Positions 1 to 11,334 of a stretch of DNA of 64,000 nt are shown piece by piece. A program made the position numbers and the translations under genes. The notes beneath the pieces were generated by a model. That model did not search any database and had not been told where the DNA came from. It was given only the letters and a program-made list of their open reading frames with translations. The stretch lies in NCBI GenBank assembly GCA_036877525.1, contig JAZGTH010000098.1, positions 2,108,001-2,172,000 of the forward strand, read 5' to 3'. Each line of letters opens with the position of its first letter. The first letter of the stretch is position 1. Source of the stretch: Chromobotia macracanthus (Eukaryota > Chordata > Actinopteri > Cypriniformes > Botiidae).

Positions 1-620
1 GTTAGACACACTGACAGATACATTGCACCTGCAAGACAATTACAAAATGTAAAAAAATGTAAAAATGAAAAAATACCACAATGTTCTGGGTTCAATACAT
101 TAATTTCTTTTGACAGTATTTCATTGTCACAAATACTCATCCCTTCACTATTTAAAAATTACATTACGGTAAAGCACTTAATGGATTCCATGTATTGAAC
201 CAGGAATATTCCTACAATTATATTTAGAAATTTTCCAGATACTTTTAATGCAAATGAATTATGAAAAATGTATTGAAATATATACAAATATATATCAATA
301 CATTATATATAGATATCAAAACAAAAACAATAAAACTATAAAAGTAACAATCAAATAAAGCACTTGTCTGGAAGGTCATATCACTTTGTGAAGGTTTTCA
401 ATGTTGTTTTTATTTCTGGTCCATCCCCACATCGCCAATGAAAATACAGCGACTCTGGCCCTTCTGTTACTGCTACGAATGTTACGCCTGCTTGTGTCGC
501 ATACACTCGTTTGTCAGAGTGGATCCAAACAGCTGAGAAAGACTTTACACATATAAAGCGGAAAATATAAATAGTGGTGAGCGGTGTGTATGTTTAGCTT
601 TGATTTATGTTGGTAGGGAG
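1..620. other. 3' flank / probable 3' UTR of the unnamed left-edge gene
   Basis: AT-rich DNA with no coding signal. On the minus strand it follows the stop codon of the unnamed gene at 621-623, and it carries a canonical AATAAA in the minus direction at 409-414, so roughly 395-620 is probably that gene's 3' UTR. Nothing else was recognised in 1-390. Confidence 0.4.
409..414 (-). terminator. Candidate poly(A) signal AATAAA of the unnamed gene
   Basis: The plus strand reads TTTATT, which is AATAAA on the minus strand, about 210 nt after the stop codon at 621-623. The spacing suits a short 3' UTR. The hexamer is common by chance in AT-rich DNA. Confidence 0.4.
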
Positions 621-1428
621 TCACACCTCGCTTGTGGCTGTGGATGGATTGGGTAGAAGCTTCTTCTTGTACAAGCTGCCTGCTTCTGTGGGCAGAGGGG
701 CACAGGAAAGGATATCCTGCTCTCTCTTGGACAACATGAGACTCAAGTGCTCAGCCCCGGAGGGACAAGCTTTAATCCTCCAGCTGGCTGCATGAGTGTA
801 GATACTGTTCGTCACAGTCACATCTGAAAATATGAAAACAAAAGGTGGTTACAAATGCTACTATTTTGTTCTGCCTTTATATTGTTATACATTTGTGACT
901 GGTACAGTTTGGTGAACATAATATTGCATAATGTAGGTAATATTGCATTTGGGCAGCAGGTGAAGTATTCGTTGGCCATAACATGTTACACAGACACTGA
1001 GGACTACGAACTGTGAAGAAAACCATAGAAACCTTTTATTTGCTTAAAATTGGATGCCTGGGGAAGAAAATATGCATACAAGATGCTTAGATGATTTTAT
1101 GAGCATAGAATATTGCATCTTGATTTAAGCAGTGTGAAATCAAATTAAAATGAACTTAATTAAAAGTACTATTTAATTACAGGCATGTTAATCCCACCCA
1201 CTATATGTGGGTTGCCAGGGCAAGGTAGCCAAATAACCTGAAACTTCCAGGAGGAAGGCTTTCCAATCTGCAGTCTGTCAGTCAAAGCAGCTACAGTGAG
1301 ATCATGAACAGAAGGCCCTCTGATTCTGTATGCTGCCAGCCAGCCCATCTCATTCCCATAAGGGACATTTACAGAGCAGGAGCATCTGTAGAGATATGAA
1401 TACCAGACATCCCTTTCAATACAAAACT
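621..1428 (-). CDS. Last two coding exons of an unrecognised gene
   Basis: Two minus-strand stretches look like spliced exons. The upstream one starts at 1428 after a pyrimidine-rich acceptor (GTTTTTTCAG) and runs open to about 1198, encoding a segment with VPYGNEMGWLAAYRIRGPS and DLTVAALTDRLQIGK. The downstream one starts at 823 after TATTTTCAG and ends at a TGA at 621-623. The phases agree if the first exon uses the donor G|GTGGGA at 1197: it then ends in phase 1, which the second exon needs. An alternative donor (CAG|GTTATT, exon end 1238) breaks the frame. The product ends in TSEV, which resembles a class I PDZ-binding tail. I recognise no family. In human, PIP4K2A follows SPAG6 but in the opposite orientation, and this does not resemble it. 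The 5' exons were not found. Coordinates are inferred from splice signals only. Confidence 0.4.
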
Positions 1429-4400
1429 CTGAAAAAACAATATCTATCTGAACAGTCAGACTCCTGATGATTTTTGTTCAGAATCTGTTTGATATGGTAC
1501 TGACTTGCACTATATATATCCCAAGTAAAGACTTTCCTTTATAAAAAAAAAAACTTTTCTAATTTGAAAAAAAGAAAACCTTTTGACAGGTAAGAAATTA
1601 TATTAAACTATTAAAAGAATTTTTACATAGTTTAAATGAAGGGTAAATAAAGTTTAACTTTAGCACTTGTTAAGCACTTTTCGAAAAAAAACATTTTTGA
1701 TAGCTACTGCAAATAACATATAGAAAAGAAAACACAATTAAAAAAAGAAAACAATGTCCCTACCCTTCATTCATACACAGGTTTAAGCCTTGTGGAGGTT
1801 CAGTTTCCTAACATTGGGAAACATCCCATGAGCAATAGTTGTATAATCCAAGGTTCCCTTGAAGAGCTGTGAAACGTATATTGTATATGAACAAAATTAA
1901 TTTACAGTACTCAGAGTTCAAGGAGTTTAATCAAGTAGGCCTTGGCACATTTAATATAAAAATTGTACATACCGTACATACCGAAAATGAGTGGCAGAAT
2001 TAAACATAATTCGGCCACAATATCGTATCGTAAACAATTTCTTTACGGGCTTGTTTATGGTGAATAGGAGGCGGGACTGTTCTTGATTGACACCTTGATT
2101 GAGGCGATGAAAGCGATTATTTTGCTCCTATAGTCGCGCATGCCTTATTACGATCCAGAAAATCATTATTTTTAATGACTGTATTTTGTGGTTGTTGCTT
2201 CACTTTTTCTATTATTGCTGGCGTTTAAATTCTAACAAAATCGTTGTGACTGATTTAGGTCCATTTCTTTTCGAGGTATAAATAACTTAAACGTAAAAAT
2301 TTGTTAACGCAATGTGTGAAACAATTGCTCCAAGTTTCACGCAGGATAGCCATGAACCTAAAGACACCAGCAGGTGATTGCAGGTCAATATTCAATATAA
2401 AAAGTCAGGCAGAATGGCAGCACAGAATATCCCCTTATTCTATGTAAATAAAATAAGTGAATACATTTTATATACATTTTATCCTTAAATAGCAATTTAA
2501 CCCACATGCTCTTATTCTTCATAGTTGTTATGTCTAATTCACATTTAATTTCAAAGATGCTATAAAATAATCTGTCAAAACAGAAAAACCCAAGAACTCA
2601 TGAAGCTAATTTGATTAGTGACAAAACACTTTCAAAAAACACAAAAGCAAAACACAACAAGATGCGACATGACAGTGTGCCATACTTTTCTCGGTCCATT
2701 TCTTCATGCTGAGAAACATTAAACTCAGCTGGTTCTTTGCAATTGTGTTTTCATGCTTTGTTTGTGTGTTTTGAAGGGAAATGTTTGTTTATGTAGAGTT
2801 CCTGTTCTCTTAAGACATCTCAGGTGAAAGCAAAGAAGCCCCTGTGTAAAGCCTTCTGACAAGGCCTGATTGATCACATGCCAATGCTGTTTTTGGCTTC
2901 AAAGGTTTGTCAAAGACCAGTCGGAATAAGTGAGAAACAGACATTATTGGTGAGACATGAACACATTGTTGGTGACCCACACCAAGGATGACAAGGGCTG
3001 GCCCAGCCAACAGCTACATTCCCCTGAGGAAACAAAACCTGCCACTTCAAACACTCAGTATATGTGTTTATGTTCCACAGTGATGAATGAGAGCTTTGAC
3101 AACCAGGGACATAGACGCCCCAGGGCAAAATGGATGACAAGGTTAAATGCAAATAGTTTTCATTGAGGGCTGGTGGAGTGTAACATGCTTCACACTCTCT
3201 GGACATCATGCTGTATCATATAAATCATGTGTTCACATGTGTATCATGTTTTGCCTTAATAACTGAATTCTTAATTGCTTTAGGACAACTGACAAATCGA
3301 CAAACAAGGTCGAGCACATTGCTTTACTCAATTGGTTTATTTGATGTAACAATAGATTATATAATCATAATGCATTGTATATATGTCTTTCCCATCCTAA
3401 ATGTTAGAAATGCACTCTGTTATTCGCCAATAATTGAGAATTGATCCTTTCATGTTTATCTTGTGCAAGTCTTATTCGTGTTACAGAAACAGCAATGTAT
3501 GATATTCAGACAGACAGACAGACAGACAGACAGATAGATAGATAGAGAGATCACACAAAAATATGAGTTGATAAATCTATGCTTGCATGTTAAAATGAAA
3601 TATTTCGTAAAAACAATATGCCACGTTTTAGGCGGATAAAGTCATATGATAGAATCTATTGCCAAAACGAAGGAGGCACATAATGTTGACACTGTCCGTT
3701 TGCAGTGTGGTGTGCACACCAAGTTTTTGGGTATCCTTCTCATTTAAAAGCCTCAAGCGTATGGCATAATTATTTCAATGTTTCTTCCGTTTCTTGGGTC
3801 TGAAAGCGATGGAACAACTGATTACTCAACCGAATACATTCGTTCCAACCTTGCGGTCATGCAGGCGAGTGTGAGATAATACAGCCGAGACAAAATAACG
3901 GTGGCAAACTACCCACCTTAGAGAATATCAGTGACTTTATCTTTTCAATTATATTTTAAAACAACAGGTTACATTTAAAAATATATTTAAAACCCTTCTC
4001 GTTCATATTTAGCATTTAGTGATCTAACACTCTGGCTTGATGATCAGTGTTTTAATTTGGACAAAGCCGTGCGATGGAAGCAATCCATGACAAAACAATG
4101 TTTGAACAATGTTTTAATTTCAATTGACAAAATAATCTGATGGACACCAGAAGAGGTAACAATAAACAAAGAACTGGCTACCATATGTTTAACAGCTGTG
4201 CTGTGCAATATACGTTCATGCACAGATCAGACAGCAGGGGGCGATAAACAGTGCATGAATAATCACAAATGCAATCAAACGACGTGGATACTCAGTGTGG
4301 AAAGGTTTTAACAACGTGCACCTAACATGAACGCGTTGAAAACTCTACTGAACAGTCTCTGTCTTCAGGACAAAGGTGATAATAAAATACAATACAATAC

Positions 4401-4861
4401 AGTAAAGCTTTCTGGGGGGAGAAAGTCGCTACATTCACCAATTAGGTGGTGGCCTTCTCCTGGCTTCCAAGCGTGATAACGTTGACAGGAATGCTGCACT
4501 TTGTTGGAGAGGCAGAGGAGGTTAGAAAGAAAGTGAAAACAGCTCTTTGCAAAACAGCATAACTGCAAAAACGAGACAAACTGCCCTAATAATAAACCTC
4601 TTTTATATCAGTGTAGGCTTATCCCCTTTTCACAGCTAAAATATAAAGCAGGGTAAACTAAAGATTTTTAGGCAGCCAGGAAGAGTCTGTATAGGTCTTT
4701 CAAAAAAAAACAGGTATTAGAAGATATTTAAATGGATAATAATCTTGTACCACCACTAAATATAACAAAAAACTTAAAAACATGAAAGCAAGGTAGAAAG
4801 CAAGGTCAACTAAAACTAAATCAACCCATCAACTATACAAGATAACAATGATATACATTAA
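1429..4861. other. Intergenic / unassigned DNA left of spag6
   Basis: No convincing coding exon. A GACA/GATA microsatellite lies at 3507-3550. A possible short exon on the minus strand near 1790-1850 has an acceptor (TTTCACAG), but no frame joins it to the exon at 1428 without a stop. Some of this could be intron of the unnamed left gene. Confidence 0.35.
3507..3550 (+). repeat. (CAGA)n/(TAGA)n microsatellite
   Basis: Tandem tetranucleotide CAGA units pass into TAGA/GATA units over about 44 bp. Confidence 0.9.
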
Positions 4862-4867
4862 TTTAAT
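4862..4867 (-). terminator. spag6: Candidate poly(A) signal ATTAAA of spag6
   Basis: The plus strand reads TTTAAT, which is ATTAAA on the minus strand, about 55 nt after the spag6 stop codon at 4923-4925. It is the commonest variant signal, and no canonical AATAAA lies nearer. The implied 3' UTR is very short. Confidence 0.4.
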
Positions 4868-4922
4868 GTTATTTGAAGGTGTGATAATTGATATGGCCAA
4901 AGGTCTCAAAAAAAGATCAGGA

Positions 4923-7900
4923 TCAAATTGGTTGATAGTTATCAATCCTTTCCAGTAAGGCCTCAGAGTAGCCAGGGGAATAGTACCTGTGGGAGAAACC
5001 ACACAACATAAATTAAACATCCATATTTAAGGGTTTACAGCCTTATAAAAGCATTCCGTCATGGTGTTTTCATTGCTAATATTAATGTACATGAACCTGA
5101 CAATCTCCTCAGGGTAACAGCTGTTGATTGCATTAATATATTCCTGAATTTCAGAACCAGGTTCTGCTTTGATCTCCTGTACTTTCTTCAGACCACCACT
5201 GGTGACAAATAAGCGCCGTGCCTTACTGTCATGAGGAAGAACCTTTAAGCATAGAATACACAGAGAAAAATAAAAGCTGAGGTTCTTTTCTGAGGAACAA
5301 TTTTCCTTTTAAACAAATGTAATTTTCATAAGAGGTTCGGATGTAAACATTAACGTCCCATTACCTTACTGAACTGGCAGATGACATGTTTAAAAATGTT
5401 GCTAGGAGCGTCATAAAGAAGAGGTTCTAGTGCTGGCAGATAAGTGCACTTTTGAAGAATGCTCTTCAAGGCCTTCTTAGCCTGTTTTGAGTATGTAAAC
5501 AAAGCAAAGAAGAGACAACAGTTACCATGTACAAATTCTGTCTTCTTGAATGCCATTAGAAAAATGACATAAACCAACTGAAAAATAGCAATTTTGTCAG
5601 CTTTATCAGACTTCACTTTTAGAAAAGCTGCTCACCTTGACCTGCAGGTCTTCTGAGCTTTCAGTGTTTAAATATAAATATAGGAGTTTGGGAAACACGT
5701 TGGCCACAGCAACAGCTCGTGCATGCTCAGGTGTGTGTCGACCGATCTGGCCAAGTGCCCAAGCTGTAGCTGCCTTGATATGATCTTCTTGCTCCTCCTC
5801 TAGGCAGATAGCCAACTGTGACACTCCCTACAGGAGCCGAGAATCAAACATGAACAGTTGAAGAGAGCAGAGGAGAGTTAATTATGAAGTTTTACATATG
5901 AGTTTATAAAATTATGTGTTAACAGTGGTCCAGTATAACAGGATGTTTCTGTAACTCAGTTGGTGAGGCATTGCTGGTTAGCAGCACAATGGTTAGGGGT
6001 TCGATCCCACACATACCGATAAAATGTATAACTTGAATGTACTGTAGATCATTTTGGATAAAAGTGTCTGCCAAATGCATAAATGTAATGTAATGTTACA
6101 GACCTTAGATACAATCACAGCCATGGCTAGGTTTTCAGTGTGTGCAGCCACATAGCCCAGCATCATGATCCCTGGGAGGCGTACATTCCCCTTGGAGTCC
6201 CCAAGGTAGTCAATCACAGCCGCTATGCCTCCCACATTCACTATTAGCTGGGCCAGCTGAGTAGGAAACACATGTGAACCAGTGTGACATAATGACAAAT
6301 AATTAGGAGAAAGTTTAAGGAGGCAGACCAGCCAAACAAGCAAAACAGTTTTAGGCAGGTAAAAAAACTGGGTGATGCAATGACTGTGTGGTTTCCAGTT
6401 GTCTGTTTCCTGTGCTGCACTGGTGATAAATAACAGGCCCACATTCTCCATGCTTTACAGACTAGCTGCCTCACACGGTGTTATTTAAACAGGGGGTGTC
6501 AAAGAGCTGATAAAATGGAGATTCCAGTGTTACCCGAGCATCTTGAAATCATTTCGCGGGTATGTTGTGTATGCGGTAGGTACCTCGGGGGTGTGTTTTG
6601 TGATTTCTCGAATAAGAGTGGTGACATTCTTTCGAACGCATTCATCCGGGTCCTTTAGACAACCCAGCGCTGCAGGAAATATCTCAGCCTCCACTACCAT
6701 CTCCGCTACATCCACAGAATGTTTGGCAATTTGGCCAAGAGCTGAGAAAACCTGCCTCTGTAAAGTGCGGAGGGAAGGGTTTAGAGAATAGTGCGAGAAT
6801 ACAGGCTTCCATGCCTGACGTTAAGGTTATAGACTATGCATCACTGGTTATAATATCTTTATGCCACCCACCTTTAATTTGGAATCAGGGTTTAGAATCA
6901 TCTGCGCTAGGTAGGGGATGGCCCCTGTGTCCACCACTGCTTGAGCCAGCTCGGGAGAGTGCTTGGCTATATCGCTCAAAGTAGAGGCTGCAACCCTCTT
7001 TAGGGCAATTTCAGGCTCCTGGATACATAGGACGAGTAGAGGAACGACTCCAGCGTCTACTACTGCCTGAGCTAGCTCTTTTAACACAAAGACAGACCGT
7101 TTTATTGAACTAATTTGGATAAAGAATAAAATAGGTTAGAAACATATTTTGATGCATTAGAAACATTTTTTATGCAAACTTACGTGCATTATGTCTGGCG
7201 ATGTAACCCAGTGCCCAGGCAGCAGCCTCTTTGACCCCAGGGTCAAACTCCTCCAGAGAGATGACGAGGGCGTCCAATGCTCCACAGTCCACTACAGCCT
7301 GGGCCAGCTCAGGGGAGTGTTTAGCAACAGCCCGAAGAACAAATGCAGCAGCTTTCTTATAGAACCGCTGTATTTCTCAATCCCCAGTATTCCAGAGAAG
7401 AGTGGCAAAAGAAAATAAAGCACAGAAAGACTAAAATGCTTATGAATCACCAGCAAAACTGCCATTAATGAATCGTAAGTCTATGTATCACATGCTGAAT
7501 CATTCAGTCAGAACAAAAGACCTCCTCTGAAAAGTGTTTTACGGGCCTCTTGGAGAGCATGACAGCAATCTAACAAAGTTTTAGGACAAAGCGTTTAAAT
7601 AAACAGCTTTTTACAGTTTTTGCTTTATACTTTGGACTGTTTTTGCGGGGTTGAATGTATTTAAGGCAATGCACAAACATGTTGTAGTCAAACCAAAATT
7701 TATCTAGATATAAAAACTAAAAATAAAGAATGTAGGTAATTATCCTTTAGAATCAAGCTAAAAAAGTTAATGGACCATTTTTAAAATGCATGTTGAAAAT
7801 GTAATTTAGGTATGAAAGTTTAGAAGACACCTGAACACAAACCTTTTCATTTAAATTAAAGTTAAGAGATTCAGTTAAAGAGGCTCTTACGTTTTGCTCA

Positions 7901-8919
7901 GCCAGGGAGTACACAAGCTGAGGAAGAATGTCTCCCTTTACTACAGCCTCAGCCAGGTCATCGTTATAGTTGGCAAGCCTTCCGAGAGCCAGAGCTGCTG
8001 TCTGCTGAATAGTTGGGACTGCATCCAAAAGGAGAGGCCTCAAAAGGGACATTACACCTAAGCCAAAGAGAGCAAGCACATTTGTGCAGAGAAGAAAGCA
8101 GGAGTGAAAGACACTTGAGAGCAGATGAGGATACACTTGATTAAAATTCCTCAAATAATAAAACAGTTTTGATAAAATATTTAAATGACAAATGATGCAA
8201 AAGAGAACAGGGGCAATGTCAATATCCCATTTCTGGTATATAAAAAATTGTTTTGTAAGACATTTCATCCAGAAATATTTATGTGCAAGAAAGGTTTATT
8301 TGTCAAAGTGAAACAGATTTAGATAAAATAAACAATGACCCCCTGCTTTCTTTTTTTCCATCTGTGCTGAGTGTTTTTTTTAATAAAGAGGGTTTAGACT
8401 ATTCTCTTTTAAACTGAACATTGTATGTTGAGTTTACTTGAATTTTGTAAGGAGTAGGGTGGGGTAAAACTGTAAATTAATATAAAAAATATTTGTGTCA
8501 GTTTATATTATACAGTGACCCTAAATATGTGCCTCTATTGTTATATATGGGCTGAAGATAATTATATATAAATTTTAAAAATTCTAAGGTTATTTGTTAT
8601 TATTATTTGTTATTATCCACAAACACACACACACACACACACAAGGATAATAAACTAGGATTGTTTCCATTATTCATAAGTCTAACTTCAAATCTTTTTC
8701 ACATAACATTTATAACAACTCACCGGCATTTTGAAGTATTTCAATATTTTGTGGTCGTGCTGCAAGTTCTGCTACAGTTTGCACAAATTGTGTTCTTGCT
8801 TTCTGGTACTGCTCAAACACTGGAAACAAATCATTTGTCACATAATTACATATTATGAACTTTTTAATATCATCCTTCAGAGGAGCGGACTTACCTTGCA
8901 AAACCTGCCTCTGACTCAT
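4923..8919 (-). CDS. spag6: spag6: sperm-associated antigen 6 (PF16-type axonemal armadillo-repeat protein), complete
   Basis: Eleven coding exons on the minus strand: 8895-8919, 8724-8819, 7891-8057, 7184-7367, 6872-7077, 6584-6757, 6104-6256, 5636-5827, 5365-5481, 5097-5242 and 4923-4986. Together they make 1524 nt, or 507 aa; human SPAG6 has 509 aa. The product starts MSQRQVLQVFEQYQKART and consists of consecutive armadillo repeats, each with the HSPELAQAVVD type of helix (exons 3-9). It ends in a short tail, YYSPGYSEALLERIDNYQPI. Signature stretches such as QQTAALALGRLANYNDD and ALGQIGRHTPEHARAVAV match the human protein closely. The family (Chlamydomonas PF16) is a central-pair component needed for motile cilia and sperm flagella. 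All introns are GT/AG and phases agree. The exon 7 donor (AAG|GTCTGT) and exon 10 donor (CAG|GTTCAT) are weak. The start ATG matches the human N terminus. Confidence 0.96.
5027..5242 (-). CDS. spag6: Alternative spag6 3' end: exon 10 read-through form
   Basis: If the weak donor CAG|GTTCAT at 5096 is not used, the exon 10 frame stays open into the intron. After the conserved CYPEEIVR it adds 22 residues (beginning FMYINISNENT), then reaches a TAA at 5027-5029. This would replace the conserved tail encoded by exon 11 (4923-4986). The open frame is seen directly; use of the form is inference. Confidence 0.3.
   Translation of the reverse strand, partial: VLPHDSKARRLFVTSGGLKKVQEIKAEPGSEIQEYINAINSCYPEEIVRFMYINISNENTMTECFYKAVNP
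5944..6097 (+). mobile_element. tRNA-derived SINE inside a spag6 intron
   Basis: A tRNA-like head carries an A-box-like TAACTCAGTTGG (5952-5963) and a B box GGTTCGATCC (5998-6007). A short unrelated body follows, then a tail TTTTGGATAAAAGTGTCTGC ending near 6097. That tail type is shared by many fish SINEs with L2-clade LINEs. The copy is antisense to spag6 and fills more than half of the 276-nt intron between exons 7 and 8. Related copies lie at 43301-43455 and 46849-47016. Confidence 0.8.
8624..8643 (+). repeat. (CA)n microsatellite in spag6 intron 2
   Basis: Ten CA units between spag6 exons 2 and 3. Confidence 0.85.
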
Positions 8920-9037
8920 ATTTATATCAAACTGGAAGAAAAAGACAAAAAACTATGTGAGCGCAACAGAAAGTACACGCACTACCATTAGGAAACAGCG
9001 TTTGTTGTGCCTTTGGGTTTAGAGGAGGCGTCAAACC

Positions 9038-9063
9038 GTTGTCCTGGTAACAAACCGGAAGTG
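9038..9063. promoter_or_regulatory. spag6: spag6 promoter: X-box-like and ETS sites
   Basis: About 120 bp upstream of the spag6 ATG lies GTTGTCCTGGTAAC (9038-9051). It fits the RFX X-box palindrome (GTNRCC-N-RGYAAC) with one half-site perfect and the other off by one base. It is followed at once by ACCGGAAGTG (9054-9063), a full ETS consensus. RFX factors with FOXJ1 drive motile-cilia genes, so an X-box here suits the gene. Binding is inference. Confidence 0.55.
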
Positions 9064-11328
9064 ATATTTACGGCAATCGTGTGGTGTGCTAGCAGTCGTG
9101 GTAATTCTACTGCTGGTCTACAACGAAACATGCATGTCACATCAAATTGTTAATGCGAAACCCAGTTGATATTCAGACTAATCACATGTTGAATAATCCC
9201 AAATTATCTTCGGATATTAAATGGGATGCAAGAACGGTCGCTGAAAGTGGGATATCGGAAAGCAGCAGCTGCGAGGGCGAACAGCTGCCCCCATATTCCT
9301 ACATGGTTACCGTAGAGACAACTGCAGTCATGGCAGCAGTGCGGTTTAGAAATTAATAATAGCCGTCGCATTTTCGCTTCTTCTTCAGAGACTTTGGTAA
9401 TCAAGACTTTTAAGTGCTTGCAAGTGTGTATAGACAAATGGCAACGTTTTAATAGTAAAAAAACCTTTCAGCGTGTTTACTTGAAAGAGTTGTGGCTCTG
9501 ATTTTTTTAAAGATTTGTATGCTTTTCAAACTCCAATTATTCCGATTATTTTCCAGATTTATCAAAACATAAATTCTAGAATATATATATTTATTCTGGT
9601 CTGTAGGCTGTGTTGCGGTTCGTCCGCTCCTATTCGCCGTCTACACTAATTTTAGTAACTACATAACAAATGTCCAACCCTTCCACCAAGCACTGGACAC
9701 ATTCTGAGTGGTCTACCGCAGTTTCTTGTTTTTATTATTTGTATTTAACACAGTAAAATGTCTTTCCACAGCTTGCAATTTAAATTTAATTTGGGTCATT
9801 ATTGGACAGTTATATTTATATTGGCTATTTACTATGATCTTTATAAAATCTGGCCTTCACGTTCTAACTCAAGGTTGAGGAATTCACGGGAACTTAAATG
9901 TCACTTCGGATGAAGGTATGTTCTCAAAAGAGAAAGTGCCTCCTTGCAAGGCACTGATGTGTGCACTGATCTTGCCCTGTTTTTCTTAAACGTCGAAACT
10001 GTTTGCAAAACTGATCTTTTATTTTTAGACGTAGTCAGATGTTTTAATATATAAAAAAAATAAATGTATTATTGGCATTGACGTTGCCTTAATTCTAGTC
10101 ACCATCATTTAGGATGTATTTAGAGTATTTTCTAAAACACTTATCTAATCTTTTAAAAAATTTTGTGTTTTATAACCGAAATGAATATTATAGGCTACTG
10201 TTACCTAAAATAACTAGACACTTATTACATAATGCCAGAATTGTGTTAATACTGTTGCTTTGTCCAAGTTACTAGAACTGGTACCGACTGAGAAACTGCC
10301 AGTATGCTGTAAGATTTCTTTACCAAGTTGACTATTCCCTAATTGTAGCAGATTCGGTACATAACCCAGTGAAATAACTTAATACAGTCCCTCAATTAAA
10401 CCGCATATACTTTTAATGCTAAAGGTAGCTATTTACGTCGGTAATAATGAGTATTTTTCTCACCGACACGTTATGCTTCTAAAGACCAACGGGCTATTCT
10501 GCATAGGTTAAGCTTTTATTATGAACTTATTTCATACGAAGAATATTTGCCTCCCACACCGATGTTGATCATAAATGTTTTAGCAAACTTATCCAAGGTT
10601 TTCATAATCCATATGATAGATGGGTAGCATTCAGTATTAGTGCAGTTAAGAAAATGGTGTGGAAAACTAACATGATAAACAAGCCATAAATCGATTGCAG
10701 CAACTGCATCATAATATCTACCTTGCAACAGACTACATCTGACATGTGACCAAATGGACATGGTCACAGGTTAACCGTATAAGCTACAAGCAGATAAGGA
10801 CTTACCAAATCGGTGCAAACTCCAGAAGATGCAAACACCAGTTAGAGTTAAAACTCCAGAAATTAGATAAAGTCTTAAATTGTTCATTACACATGTAATC
10901 CTTATGCTAAAGCTTTATCTTTTTCCAAAAACTATATATTTTCCAAACTCTTATATTTCTAGTTTTCAGTAACCCCTTACCCACCCCTAGTAACTGATTT
11001 CTTTAAATGATATACATCAGTTTTTCCCATCCATATCGGATGTTCTGTGCGGAAACGAGGACTGTGAGGAAGGCTACTGAAAGAAAACGGGATCCTCTGA
11101 ATGATCAACTTGAAACGGTTTGCACAATAATGCTTTTAAACAATTCAACCAAATTAAAAAATATATACAAATGTAATAAAAGCCTTTCTGCTGGCCTGTA
11201 GAATAAATACATTTTAACACAGAGATTCAAGAAAACGTTAAAAATCTGTCTTTGAAGATGTTTAACTTCTTTTTCCCCAAACTTAACCAAGTAAAAAAGC
11301 AACCAGGCAATGAGAAAGTGTAAAATGT
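9064..11328. other. Intergenic between the spag6 promoter and the bmi1 3' end
   Basis: AT-rich with no gene recognised. A second X-box-like sequence, GTTACCGTAGAGAC, lies at 9306-9319 inside a short less AT-rich patch (about 9200-9350). Open frames there (up to 77 codons) match nothing I know. The rest (9400-11300) shows no structure. Confidence 0.5.
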
Positions 11329-11334
11329 TTTATT
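11329..11334 (-). terminator. bmi1: Poly(A) signal AATAAA of bmi1
   Basis: AATAAA on the minus strand about 890 nt after the bmi1 stop codon. It is the first canonical hexamer downstream of the stop, which gives a 3' UTR of about 0.9 kb. Confidence 0.6.

Noticed and set aside
1790..1850. Possible short minus-strand exon (LFKGTLDYTTIAHGMF) after a good acceptor
   Set aside because: No donor allows an in-frame join to the exon at 1428, and the frame stops within 30 codons.
2810..3010. 66-codon minus-strand frame with the product-like stretch LVFDKPLKPKTALACDQSG
   Set aside because: The only nearby acceptor (TTTCCTCAG) leads to an immediate stop in this frame, and no partner exon was found.
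3507..3550. Regular repeats considered as a CRISPR-like array
   Set aside because: Simple tetranucleotide microsatellite with no spacers, in a vertebrate genome.
5952..6007. tRNA gene suggested by A and B boxes (also 43309-43360 and 46860-46920)
   Set aside because: The heads are degenerate and are followed by the shared SINE body and tail, so they are mobile elements and not tRNA genes.
9147..9437. Open frames of 69 (plus) and 77 (minus) codons beside the spag6 promoter
   Set aside because: No homology, no clear splice sites, and CpG-rich composition alone can keep frames open.
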